Source: Eulemur rufifrons
Taxonomy: Eukaryota; Chordata; Mammalia; Primates; Lemuridae
NCBI RefSeq assembly: GCF_041146395.1
Contig: NC_090999.1
Location: 73,475,001 to 73,539,000, forward strand
Direction: 5' to 3'
Length of the DNA stretch: 64,000 nt
Shown: in pieces, positions 1 to 12,065 of the stretch
Layout of the letters: each line of letters starts with the position of its first letter
How positions within the stretch are numbered: position 1 is the stretch's first letter
The notes under the pieces: model-generated
Told to the model about the DNA's origin: nothing
The model's input: only the letters and a program-made list of their open reading frames with translations
Database searches by the model: none
Translations under genes and position numbers: made by a program

Positions 1-705
1 AACTTAGAAGTATGCCTAAAACATCAAAAAATACATTTAATTATTTTTTCTGGTATTATTATTAATTGTGTTAATATTAGAATATAAATTAATATAGATA
101 CAATTGACATCTCAATTATGATGCATCTTTTTATCAAAGAACATGATTTATATTTCCCTTTGTAGAAGTCCACATTCTACCTTCAGAATTTTTTTTTAAT
201 GTTTTCACCATAGAGACATATATATTTCTAACATTTTCCTTTTTGGATGTTATCAAAATTACATTTATGAGGTTAATTCAAGTGCTTGTAAGAAGGGATG
301 GTATGTACATTATTACTTTGAATTGGTAGATTATAATACTTCATTTATCCTGGCTGGTGTTGATTGGCATTTGGATTGCGTCCTAGGTTTTGTTATTACT
401 AACTATATTCATATGATTGTTCTTTTACTTATTTTATGGTGCACAAATGCAAAAATAAGATGAGATCAATCAGCATTCACTTTCCTATCTCCCCCAAACT
501 GATGCCCATTTGACTTAGCACTATTTAATGAAGAGATCATCCCTTTCTCTCCACATTGCAGTGACTCCTTTGCCATAAATTGAAAGACCGTATATGCATG
601 GGTTTATCCCAATGTTCTATTTGTCTCAATCTGTTATATTAAAATAGAATTGGCAAATCTTTTAGTGGAAATAGAGATTATATACCTCTCCTCTCTTTAC
701 TTCCT
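1..705. other. Unique AT-rich intergenic DNA
   Basis: I see no gene, RNA or recognisable repeat here. The sequence is AT-rich with short T runs and stop codons in every frame. It ends at the target-site duplication of the first Alu. Confidence 0.6.
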
Positions 706-1074
706 CTCTTTTCTACAATTCTTTTTTTTTTTTTTTTTTTGTTGAGACAGAGTCTCACTTTGTTGCCCAGGCTAGAGTGAGTGCCGTGGCGTCAGCTTAG
801 CTCACAGCAACCTCAGACTCCTCGGCTTAAGCGATCCTACTGCCTCAGCCTCCCGAGTAGCTGGGACTACAGGCATGCGCCACTATGCCCGGCTAATTTT
901 TTTCTATATAGATTTTTAGTTGTCCATATAATGTCGTTCTATTTTTAGTAGAGACGGGGTCTCGCTCAGGCTGGTCTCGAACTCCTGACCTTGAGCAATC
1001 CACCCGCCTCGGCCTCCCAGAGTGCTAGGATTACAGGCGTGAGCCACCGCGCCCGGCCTCTTTTCTACAATTCT
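706..1074 (-). mobile_element. Alu: Lemur-type Alu SINE with target-site duplications
   Basis: This is a dimeric 7SL-derived SINE inserted in reverse. Its poly-A tail appears as a T run from about 723. The element body is about 723-1057 and ends in the GCCACCGCGCCCGGCC head. The 17-bp flank CTCTTTTCTACAATTCT (706-722) is repeated exactly at 1058-1074, so this is a clean L1-machinery insertion. The long A-rich linker between the arms is the strepsirrhine form. It has few differences from other lemur-type copies in the window, so it is fairly young. A short reading frame on the minus strand across its edge (916-1161) is incidental. Confidence 0.96.
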
Positions 1075-1128
1075 TAAGAGTTTTTCTTCCCTGTTCCTGG
1101 TTGTTTCAAGAGTTCTAGATGCTTTACA

Positions 1129-1165
1129 TCCACACACACACATACACACACAAATATGCACACAA
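1129..1165. repeat. CA-rich simple repeat
   Basis: A short, interrupted run of CA dinucleotides with CATA variants lies just downstream of the Alu. It is a minor microsatellite. Confidence 0.8.
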
Positions 1166-1865
1166 TCATTTGCATTTGAACTTTATCTGGTTTTTGTTCC
1201 TAAGCAGTTTTTTTGTACCTAGAACTTGATGTCTCTGTACCTTGCTTTTTATAGAGTCTAAAAAATATAATAAGGTACCCAAGATAATCACAAATCACAT
1301 CACTGGCCCCAAATACACCTTTTTTAGATAAAAAGTCAGTCCTTAGCCTCTGGAGAAGGTGCTATAGAAAAGGGCTAAGTGCTTGGTAATGGAGTGCTGG
1401 TGGTCCTGGTCACCAGGTCCTCTGTGAAGTGTCTTTATTTCCTATCCAACTTACTAAATAAGATTTAAGATGAAAGCTCTGCCTATCATGGTCACTGAAT
1501 CTTTAAAGCTAAAACTGCACTAGTGTGATTTACATAGGCAAACCATAGCCACCTTCAGTTTTAGAGTCTCAAATATTGCTCTGCCCAACAATGCCGAAAA
1601 AGATATGATACCATGTCAGCCAAGCTTGTGATTCCAAACATAGCTTTACCTGTGTTGTTCTACACCAATGTTTCAGTAAATTCTCTGTGTGGCTAAGTCA
1701 GCCTCTATGGACTGCATGTTTTCTGAAGCCAGGGTGACTGGCATATGCTCATTCTGGCATGAACAGCATGCATCTTTGAGGTTCATATGGTCCAAAAGTA
1801 TGCACTGAAGCTCATGGCCTCTAGGGATTTGCTGAGACAAAAAGCCTCTTTATCTTTTCTGAGAA
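1166..1865. other. Unique intergenic DNA
   Basis: No gene or clear repeat is recognised. Base composition is less AT-biased than upstream, but all frames are broken by stops. Confidence 0.5.
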
Positions 1866-2111
1866 GTATGAATCGCTGAGGAAGGAAATCGCAGAGGATG
1901 TAAACAAACGGAAAAACATATTGAGCTCATGAATTGGCAGAATCAACATTGTTAAAATGTCTGTACTACCCAAAGTGATTTTCAGATTCAGTGCAATCAC
2001 CATTAAAGTATCAACATCATTTTTTGCAGAACTAGAAAAAATAATTCTACACTTCATATGGAACCAGAAAAGACTTCGAATAGCCAAAGCAACCGTAAGC
2101 AAAAAGAACTG
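1866..2111 (+). mobile_element. L1: L1 ORF2 internal fragment
   Basis: The sequence follows the region of L1 ORF2 downstream of the reverse transcriptase core. It includes the wording around GTCTGTACTACCCAAAGTGA and CATATGGAACCAGAAAAGA that is common to mammalian L1. Both ends are abrupt and there is no 3' UTR or poly-A tail. It is therefore an internal remnant, perhaps cut by later deletion or by the retroviral sequence that follows. It cannot code for a working protein. The frame on the opposite strand (1821-2102) is a shadow of this fragment. Confidence 0.85.
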
Positions 2112-3544
2112 AGGTTGACATTATGAAGCCAATAAAATGCCCCCTGGAAAAACTGGCCTGGTACCTTGAATAAACAGTTAACTTCTCTGCCTTGCAGGTA
2201 AGTAAAGAACAATACTTTTTCAAAGGCCCAGGAACCTCAAGCTATTTGAAGGACCTTGATAAGAAAGATATTCACCCAAATCTGCAGGTCTTACAGGCAC
2301 AATTTGAGGATGAGTCCTTGGTTTGGCTTTCTACCCTCAAGACACTTTTGAATGTCTAAACTGATAACTCTTATGGAAAATTCCAGTAACTGCCTTAAAA
2401 AGAATCTATATGATTAATCACTCTTCTTGCTGAATTTATGTAAATGATCAGGCCAAGTTTCATAAAACTAAACTTCTTTTACATATAAATTGGACTTACT
2501 ATGATTGTCTTTGGCAAAATTAGGAAGACTGGAGAGAGAAAAATTATATTTCAAAAGAAACGTATAGTATACCTGTTACTAGATTGTAGCTCATTATTTT
2601 TGAGATTCTATTCTTTACCTAAGATTTAGACTGAATCTGAATTTCTTATAGTTTCTTCCAGTATCTGGCTGTAGGTCCATAAACTGTTTCTAATTTTCTC
2701 CCATTTTTCTGACTTAGAATCACTGACATTAAAACTACCTTTTCCCTGAAACCCTGCAAGCTAATACTGGTCAACTTGATATACTTTATGGAGAAACCAC
2801 CATGACAGCTTATGCATAGATAACTTTTTGTAACATGCATATTGTAGTCCAGAAAAATCGGTCAGATTTCCACTACCTTCCTCCATTTTACCTGAAGATG
2901 CTTCCTACTCAAATTTAGGAATCTTTTCAACTGACTGTCATCCAGAGTCTACAAAAATCTAGCTTATAGATTGTTCCAAACATTAACCTTCATTTTTCTT
3001 CGGTTTCCATAAAAATGTCTCTTATTAAAGACCTGTTCCAACACCATATAAAAGCTTAACTTTGATGGGACCCCTGCAAACACCATTTCCTGAAATGAGA
3101 CACAACTCTTTAACTGGACTGACCTATTCCCAAAAATGGGGAGACTGGTTGAATGAGATCTTTTGCCACTCAGCTACTAACCTGTTATTTTCTCTTTGCA
3201 TCCTTCAACTAAATTTTTTAGATGTGAAACTTCTAGGGAAATTTTAGTCAGGAGAAAGTTGAGGGGAAGAGAATGCTACGCCAGATTATGGTGCTTTGGT
3301 ATACTGAGTACTTTTGAATTAAAGGAAATTAGAAGGTCTCATAAGCAGCCTCAGAACCAAGAACTCTCTTACTTACTCTTGTTTTTCTCTGCAAGCATCG
3401 GGAAGGGCTCTTTCTGGAACTTTCCTTATCTATCTGACTGAGAGAAACTTCTTCCAAAAGAATTGCAATTGTGTTAAAATCCCCTCTCTAAGAATCTCAT
3501 CAAATGACCAGGAAAGACTAACCACTGGCTAAAAGGAAAGACTA
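2112..3544 (+). mobile_element. Probable decayed ERV1 internal region (old endogenous retrovirus)
   Basis: This stretch lies directly upstream of an LTR in the same orientation and does not match L1, Alu or L2. Around 3062-3247 a 61-codon frame has the composition of the end of a retroviral envelope transmembrane subunit: polar start, tryptophan-containing segment, then a leucine-rich hydrophobic segment. Everything upstream is broken by stops and frameshifts. My reading as the 3' end of an ERV1-class internal region is inference from position and composition. It is non-functional. An unrelated old repeat is possible. Confidence 0.45.
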
Positions 3545-3984
3545 AATGTCCTCACCAAGGCCAGATAGACTTTTCATTTATTTTTTGAACACAGCTCCAA
3601 GAGATTACCTGGGAGTCTTTATCTGCATAATAACATAATCTTTGTTCATAATAAAATTCCACTCTCATCTTCCAGCAATTTGTCACCACTTCCCCAAGAG
3701 CTCAGAGGAACTTTGTCACAGACTATTTTCTGTTCTTTGAGCTCATTGATTCCCCCGGAAATCATTTACTACACCTCAAAATCATCTACATACTCTATTT
3801 ACCTCTCACCTATGAGGATGGTATTTAAACTTCAACTATCTAGTTCTTCTTTGAGTCTCATATTTTATACGGCTCCCATGCACACTTCTATGTTAGTAAA
3901 TCTGTAGACTTCTGTTAATCTATTTTCAATTTCAGTACATTGGAGCCGTCAGAGGGGAAGAAGAAAATTCCTTTCACCCCTACA
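3545..3984 (+). mobile_element. ERV1-class LTR (MER-type)
   Basis: A purine-rich stretch (AAAAGGAAAGACTA) precedes a plausible TGTCC LTR start. Within the element are a weak promoter-like GGTATTTAAACTTC segment at about 3819 and a CTTTGAGTCTCA/GCTCCCATGCA segment. These are followed by GTTAGTAAATCTGTAGACTT, which resembles the polyadenylation region of MER4-like and related ERV1 LTRs. The terminal GAAAATTCCTTTCACCCCTACA fits the 3' ends of that group. The 5' edge is approximate, and no intact provirus follows because an L1 5' end begins about 75 bp later. Confidence 0.6.
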
Positions 3985-4058
3985 CTGTTTATTGTGTGTA
4001 TGTGTCGGGGGTTGATTGCAATTTTTTTAAAGCCATAGAATTGTTTAAAGACCAAGTT

Positions 4059-5526
4059 GGTGGGGAGGAGGCTCAGGTGGCAGAGTAGAAGCAGCCTGCA
4101 CAATGCTGTGCTTATGGAGAAGATCAAAAGTGGTGAATAGATATCCACATTTGGATTTATTGTCTGAGTGAGAGCACAGGGAATGCATGGAGAGGAGGAG
4201 GGAGTGAAGTGAAGAGGATAGAAGTGGGACAAGCTGCTCAGCTATACCAGAGGTAATTAGGGAAGGTGCCCACATGTGAGAAAGGGGCAGAGGAGAAAAT
4301 CCCAGGCTCCACACTACCTCTGAGGATACTAGAACTGGAGCATCAGGAGGGCCTCTCCACTGCAGAAGACCTCCAGACTGACATAGAGACTTGACTGGGG
4401 GCTGTGCAGCTGCATTCCTCCAGAGAGAAGGAATAGCTGGTTTGCCAGCCCTGGGTGCTTTGGCTGGCACCATTGTAACATCTCAATCCCAGAATGCTAC
4501 TTTTGCCCAGGGGTCAGATCTGTGACTGCTGCCTCCCCCTTAGCCCTGCCAGGTGGAGAGGGAACAGGGAATCCTGGTGCTCTTGTGCAACCCTATGAGC
4601 AGGTGACGTGCATCCCTGCCACCACCACCACTGGTGGCCCTGGGAAGAGCAGGAGACCATGAATCTGGCACCCACTGCTGTGGCCTGGAGTATTCCACTC
4701 AATTGCACTTCCTGCGAGACCTGGGCAGAGCACATACCCATAGCATTTGGCACATAATTCCCATTGTTGAGACAGCTAGACCGCTGTTGCCACTGTTGCC
4801 TGAAAAGCATCAAGTGGGATGAAAGACAGTACAGCCCCTGCCTTTGGATCTGGGTGGAATGCACAGCACAGACCCCTGCTATCCTGCACAGGTGTCCCTG
4901 GTAACACCCCTTGAGCATGCCCTGTCCCATCTGCACACCCTGCTGCTCAGCTGCCCCAGCCTACTCACATGAGCGCCTTATCCCACGGAACTGCTCCATC
5001 TTGCTGAAGCACCCTGCCCCAGGAATCTGCTCTGTCCCAGGGTCCTGATGTAACCTACACATGGCTGTGACCTGCTGGCTTGCTCCATGCTGGGGTCCCA
5101 CTCCATCTCATGCCCCATGGGCCTTTGAGGCCACTAATCTCTGCACACCTGCCACACCCTATGTGGACCTTGCCCCATCCATGATCCTGACACCTCAGCT
5201 GGCCACACCTGCACATATTGACCATTTTAAGTGGCCCTCCATCCTGTGTGCATGCCTCATCTCATGTGTGCACCTGGCACCAGGGACCAGCCCTGTCACA
5301 GGGGCCTGGTGACAACCAAGGGGAACAGGGGAAATGCAGCAAATCAGCAACTTTAAAGGCTCACAGTGCATTGGCACCTCTCCTTCCTGGTCAAGTTTCT
5401 GGAGTAGGACCGGAGCACACTATCCAGGGACCCATCCATATTTTCACTGAGCAACACAGGTCCCAGCAGAAAAGAACAGGTTTACCATATCTGCTTTCTG
5501 TTTTGAACTAAGATAAGAAGCCCCAG
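4059..5526 (+). promoter_or_regulatory. L1 5' UTR with internal promoter region
   Basis: This 1.47-kb leader is much richer in G and C than its AT-rich surroundings. It lies between the L1 start and the ORF1 start at 5527. In L1 the 5' UTR holds an internal RNA polymerase II promoter; that role is known for the family, not shown here. Two overlapping frames of 142 and 140 codons run antisense (4045-4473 and 4514-4936). High GC makes long chance frames more likely, so I do not call them genes. Confidence 0.7.
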
Positions 5527-6497
5527 ATGAGAAGGCACCAGCATAAACTCTGGCAACATGAAAAAAAGAGGCTGTTTCAACACCCCCCAAAGGATCACAA
5601 TAGCTCTCTAGTAATGAGCTCCAACAAAAAGGAAATTGTTGAAATGACAGATATGGAATTCAGATTATGGATGGAAAGTGAGATGAATGGAACTGAAAAG
5701 ATGGTAGAAAGCTATCTGAAAGAAATTAAAATAATAATTCAGAATCTGAAGGAAAAATTAACTAAAGAGATAGATATTAGAAAAGAGATAAGGGAACTTA
5801 AGGAAATGAAAGGGCCATTTAGGGAATTAAAAAATACAGCAGAAAACTTTAACAACAGGCTAGAATAAGCACAAAAAAGAATTTCAGAGCTTTAAGATAA
5901 GAATTTCAAAGTTACGCATTCAGTAAAAAATGTAGAAAGAAGAACAAAGAAGACTGAACAATCACTGGGAGAAATATGGGATTATGTAAAGTGAACAAAT
6001 AAAAGAATTATAGGTATCCTTGAGGGAGAATAAGAAAAAGCAATAAGCATGGGAAACCTATTTGAAGAAATAATAAAGGAAAACTTCTCCCATATGGTCA
6101 TCAAACACCTGAAAGATTCATAGCAAATAGCATATCACCAAGATATATGGTCATCAGCTTGAATAAGTCAAAGTGAAGAAGCAAATCCTGCACGATGAAA
6201 ACAACAAGTTACTTGCAAAGAAAAACCCATCAGACTAACAGCAGACCTCTCAGCAGAGGCCTTTCAAGCCAGAAGGGATTGGGGTTCAAATTTTAGTCTT
6301 ATTAAACAGAATAACTGCAGCCATGAATTTTATATCCTGCAAAACTAAGTTTCATAAGTGCAGGAGAAATAAAGGCTTTCTCAGACAAGCAAATCCTAAT
6401 GGAATTGTCACCGCTAGTCCTGCCCTACAGGAAATGTTTAAAAGTGCTCTACACAAGGAAAAAACAATCAATAACCACCATTGTAAAAACACCCAAA
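5527..6497 (+). pseudogene. L1 ORF1 pseudogene
   Basis: An ATG at 5527 opens 113 codons rich in lysine and glutamate with heptad-like spacing, as in the coiled-coil part of the L1 RNA-binding protein. A stop at 5866 ends the frame. Recognisable ORF1 sequence then continues with further stops to about 6497. The C-terminal segment before the ORF1-ORF2 linker can be followed through 6240-6480. The total span of about 320 codons is close to the usual ORF1 length. It is dead through nonsense changes. Confidence 0.8.
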
Positions 6498-8004
6498 CTT
6501 AATGCTCACAACTTTTATAAAACAGTAAAATAAGGAAGAAAGTAAAGCAACTAGATATCATTCAACACGAGGACCAAAACATTATCTCACATATCAATAC
6601 TAACATTGAACATAAATGGACTTTATGCTCCATTTAAATGGTATGGACTGGCTGAATGAAGGAAAAAACACACACCCTAAGTATCTGCTGTCTCTAAGAA
6701 ACCCATCTAACTCACAAGGATACTCATAAACTCAAGGTAAAGGGAAAAAAAATAATATTCCATACAAATGGAAACCAAAAAGTGAGCAGGAGAAGCTATT
6801 CTCATAGCAGATAAAATAAACTTTAAATCAACAATGGCTAACAAAAAAGACAAAGATGCTTATTATATAATGATAAAAGGAGGAATTCAGCAAGAAAATA
6901 TAACAATCTTAAATATATGCACCTAACACAGAAGGTCCTAGATTCATCAATCAAATACTATTAGATCTAAACACACAAAAAATAAACAGCAACATCATAA
7001 TTGCTGGGGATTTCAATGCTCCACTGACAAAACTGGACAGATCATTGAAGCAGAAGATCAACAAAGAAACACTGGACTTAAGACTCTATAACAAATGGAC
7101 CTAACAGATATCTACAGAACATTCTACCCAAAATTAGCACAGTATACATTCTTCTCTTCAGCACATGTGATATTTTCCAAGATTGATAATATGTTAGCCC
7201 ATAAAACAAGACTCATCAAATTTGGAAAAATAAAAGTCATTCCATTTATTTCTCAGATCACAGTGGAATAAAATTAGAAATTAACTCCAAGAGGAATTTT
7301 CAAATCTACACAACATTATGTAAATTAAACAATCTGTTGCTGAACAATCCTTGGGTCAAAGATGAAATAAAGATGGAAATCAAAAGTTTGTCAGACTGAA
7401 TGATAATCATGACACAAGCATTGAAAATCTATGAGATTCAAAAAAAGCAATGTTAAGAAGGAAAGTTCATATCCTTAAATGCATATATCAAAAAGACAGA
7501 AAGATCAGAAATTAACAACTTAATGTGACAATTCAACAAACTAGAAAAAGAAGAACAAAGCAAACCCAAAGCTAGCAGAAGAAAAGAAATAATGAAGCTC
7601 AGAGCAGAACTAAATGAAATTGAATCTCAGTAACTAACTAACTAAATAAATAAATTGGAAACAAAAAGAAAAACAAAGGATCATGGAAACAAGAAGTTGA
7701 TTCATTAAAAAGATAAAAAAAATTGATAGACCTCAGTCTAGATTAACCAGAAATAGAAGAGAAAGGACCCAAATAAGCTCAATCAGAATTGAAAAAGGAG
7801 ACATTACAACTGATACCACAGAAATGCAAAATATCTCTCAAGAGTACTATGAAAAGCTCTGCACACACAAACTAGAAAATCTGGAGGAAATTAATAAGTT
7901 TTTGGAAAAACATGGCCTCCCAAGCTTGAATCAGGAAGGAATAGAAATCCTGAATAGACCACTAACAAGTATTGAGAATGAAACAGTAATTAAAAAATCT
8001 CCCT

Positions 8005-8035
<31 letters not shown>

Positions 8036-8036
8036 A
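8005..8036 (+). repeat. AAC trinucleotide microsatellite inside L1 ORF2
   Basis: About ten ACA/AAC units run without interruption within the reverse transcriptase region of the dead L1. In frame they read as an asparagine run. The expansion probably arose after insertion, as other L1s lack it. Confidence 0.9.
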
Positions 8037-9382
8037 GCCACAGACCAGATGGATTCACAGCCAGATTCTACCAGACCTACAAAAAAGAATTGGTGGCCAT
8101 TCTGCTGAAACAGTTCCATAATGTCTATAAGGAGGGAATCCTCTCTAACTCATTCTACAAAGCCAATATCACTCTGATGTCAAAGCCAGGAAAGGAAACA
8201 ACAACAACAAAAAAAAGAAAACTAGAGATAAAAATTCCTTATGAACATATATGAAAAGACCCTCAAAAAATCCTAGCAAACTGAATTCAACAGCTAATCA
8301 AAAAATAATAATGCACCACGATCAAGTGGGATTCATCCCAAGGATGCAAGGATGTTTCAATATACTCAAATCAATAAATGTGATTCACCAGATAAACAGA
8401 ATTAAAAACAGAGATCATATGATCATCTCAATTGATGCAGACAAAACATTTTATAAAATCTAGTGCCCCTTCATAATAAAAACCCTTAACAAACTAGGCA
8501 TAGAAGGAATATGCCTCAAAATTATAAAAGTCATATATGATAAACCAATGGCCAACATCATTATGGACAGGGAAAAGCAAAAGCATTCCCCCACTGAGAA
8601 CCAAAACAAGGCAAGGATGCATCACTTCAATTCAATATGGTACTGGAAGTCCTGGCCAGAGCAATCAGGTAAGAGAAATAAATAAAGTGCATCCAAATCA
8701 GGAAAGAGGAGGGCAAACTATTCCTGTTCACCAATGATATTATCTTATACCTAGAAAACCCTGAAAACTCTACCCAAAGGCTCTTAGAATTGATAAATAA
8801 TTTCAGAACATTTCAGGTTACAAAATTAATGTACACAAATCAAGAGCAGTTCTGTATACTAATTAATAAAAAAATAAATAAATGTGACTTCTACAAAGCA
8901 ATGAAAATAATCAATCGACTAAATAGACAACCTACAGAATGGGAGAAAATATTCATAAGCTATATATCCAAGGATGGACTAATACCCATAATCTACAAAG
9001 AACTCAAACAAATCACCAAGAGAAAAACAAATAGCCCCATCACAACATGGGAAAAACCTATAAACAGTCTCTTGTCAAAACAAGATAGACAGATGGCCAA
9101 GAAACTTATGAAAAAGTGCTCAACATCACTAATTATCAAGGAAATGCAAATTAAAGCCACAATGAGATACAACCTTACCCCTGTCAGAATTGCTATTATT
9201 AAAAAGTCAAAAAACAATAGGTGTTGGCATGATTGCAGTGAAAAGGGAAAGTTTATGCACTGTTAGTGGGACTGTAAATTTGCACAAACACTATGGAAAA
9301 CTGTGTGGAGATTCCTCAAAGAACTAAAAGTAGACCTGCCATTTGATCCAGCAATCCCACTACTGGATATCTACCCAAAGGA

Positions 9383-9719
<337 letters not shown>

Positions 9720-10004
9720 GAAAAAAGAAACCTCTACCTGAAGATTTATCACTGTACAATTTACAATTGCAAAGATATGGAATCAACCTAAATGCTCATG
9801 GACTGATGAGTGGATAAAGATAATGTTTTATAAATACACTTCCCCCAACACACACACACCATGGAATAATACCCATCCATAAAAAGTAATGAAATAATGT
9901 CATTTGTGGCAATTTGGATGGAACTGGAGACCATTATCCTAAGTGAAGTACCTCAGGAATGGAAAAACAAATACCTCATGTACTCCCTTATAAATGGGAG
10001 CTAA

Positions 10005-10225
10005 ATGAAGAATATATATGGTCATAAAGAGCAGTAATGGTCATAAGAAACTGAGAAGGGGGAGAGTGGGAAGGGAGTGAGTGAAAAAAATCTACCTACC
10101 AGGTACAATGTACACTATTTTGGTGATGGGTACCCTGAAAGCAATGACTTCAGCATGATAAAATTTATCCATGTATCAAAAAACTCTTGTGCCCACTAAA
10201 TTTTTTGAAATAAATTTTAAAAAGA
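10005..10225 (+). other. L1 3' UTR with G-rich tract
   Basis: This follows the ORF2 stop. It holds a G-run cluster at about 10055-10082 (GAAGGGGGAGAGTGGGAAGG) of the polypurine kind found in L1 3' UTRs. It ends with TTTTTTGAAATAAATTTTAA, which includes a polyadenylation-like AATAAA. Confidence 0.75.
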
Positions 10226-10608
10226 TAAAGTTAAGAACTTTCTAGAATAGAGAATAAAAAGTTGAAAGCATGGAAACTGTGAAAAAGAAATAGACATAAA
10301 TGATAAATCCAAGAAGACAAACATCCAACCAATAGGAGCTTCAGAAATAATTTTAAAATGTATAAAATGAATAGGAAGATATTTCTCAGGCACATGGTAG
10401 GTGCCTTCCAAATGCTCAACAGTATGCATGAACAGAAAGAAAATCAAAGCATATCAAGATGTCTTTTCAGAATACTATGGATAAAAAGGGAATGATAAAA
10501 GCAAAAATTTTTTAAAAATCATGACATCTTCTTTTGAAGGAAAAAAATATTATCTATTAACAAACAAAAATCACACTGCCATTGTATGATTCATAATCAA
10601 TACCTAAG

Positions 10609-10634
10609 TACCCACAGATTAACATCTGTGGGTA
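10609..10634. repeat. Perfect 11-bp inverted repeat with 4-nt loop
   Basis: TACCCACAGAT (10609-10619) is followed by TAAC and the exact complement ATCTGTGGGTA (10624-10634). It stands in otherwise unique DNA just upstream of a TA microsatellite. No surrounding gene gives it a role. Confidence 0.95.
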
Positions 10635-10647
10635 AATGATTTTGACC

Positions 10648-10648
<1 letters not shown>

Positions 10649-10680
<32 letters not shown>

Positions 10681-10681
10681 C
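10649..10681. repeat. TA dinucleotide microsatellite
   Basis: About 15 uninterrupted TA units. Such tracts are length-variable and can extrude cruciforms. Confidence 0.95.
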
Positions 10682-11289
10682 AGCAAATTACATTTAAAGA
10701 GTCAGAATATAATGTAGGTATTTTCACATGTGTACAGCATCATATATCCATTTGTGGGAAGTTCTTTGAGAATGAGCTTTAGCAAAATAAGGAAATAAAG
10801 CAAGGGGAAAAAAAAAAGTCTTGTGATCCAGTCTCCAACACTGTAGTAAGGTAGTTATGGAAAACAAATTGAAAAAAAAATCACAAGTCATGTGTCAGTC
10901 ATATGATTTTTCTTTTATTCAATTGAGAAGTACATTGCCATGCCCTTTAATGGAGTTTATATTTTGTAAAATGTCTTTCTTAATTTTCTCTAGCTACATT
11001 TTCTCCCTGGGGTGTCAATGGTCTTATTGAGACTTGTGATACACTAATGATTTTAAAATGCATATCTTTGTCATTAACTTTCTTTTGATCTCCAAATTTG
11101 GAAATATAACTATTTGGCATTTTTTATTGGAATGTACAACAGGCAAAACAAACTGAACATGATTAAAACAGAACCTTGAATTCTCCTGTCTCTTAATGTA
11201 TTTATCCTCTAATCTTCTACATTTCAGACACGATATAATCCTTTAAATTGGTAAGGGATAATATAGAAGCCATCTCACCACATTCAGGC
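10682..11289. other. Unique intergenic DNA
   Basis: No gene or recognised repeat is seen. All frames are short. Confidence 0.5.
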
Positions 11290-12065
11290 CATCAGTGCAT
11301 CCCATGGTTTCAACATCCAACATATATCTCAAATCTCATCACTTTTCTCTGTCTCTGCTGTCACCATCAGAGTCCCAGCTGCTGTCTTTTTGTTAATGAG
11401 AATTAACACAATAGCCTCCTAGTGTTCTCTTTGCATCTACTCCTGGTTCTCATTGTCAATTCTCTACAGATTAAAAATGATAACAATAAAAATAATAATA
11501 GTGATAATACAGTAAAATGAGGCACCAACTAGCTCTTCTCAATAGAATAAGATTTGAACTTTGTGAGTTTGTTATGGTTTGTGCCTACCCATCTCCATGA
11601 AGAGGACTTCTGCACCATATCTAGGTCTTCCCCACCTAAGTATTTCTTTCTCCTTTTAGGAAGTTAAAAAAGAAGAAATAAAAGCAACCTTGTGTCTGCC
11701 TTAGGGCCTTCATACCTTGTTTTTCCTTTCCTAGCTCTTGTAGTCAAGCGGGTCAGGGGGTTTCATTTCAAATTCAATTGCCAACTCTTTAATTGCTTCC
11801 TGAATTCTGCTTCTTGAGTTCTGCTTCCTGATCACCTTATCTGAAGTATTTCCTGTCCCCTGCCTGGCCTTGTAAAATCTCTGTTACCCCAGAATGTCTT
11901 TTTTTCTTCATAGCACTATCTTAATCTCAAAAATTATAATTTTTTCCTTTTAAATTTACTTGTCTATTTTTTTGTGTTTTTTGCTAGAATGTAAATCCTA
12001 AATAAGGAAAACTTGTTTTTTGCCTTTCCTAAAAATGTATCCCTAATAACTGTAACAGTCATATT
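11290..12065 (+). mobile_element. L2: L2 LINE fragment
   Basis: The order of L2 landmarks is kept: AATAGCCTCCTAGTGTTCTC near 11410, CCAACTCTTTAATTGCTTCC near 11781, CCCCTGCCTGGCC near 11860, the ATAGCACTATC segment near 11912, and TTTGCTAGAATGTAAATCC near 11981. The last matches the CTAGACTGTAAGCTCC part close to the L2 3' end. Divergence is high, as expected for an element active before the placental radiation. A central stretch (about 11470-11690) is less certain and may hold other DNA. Confidence 0.75.
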
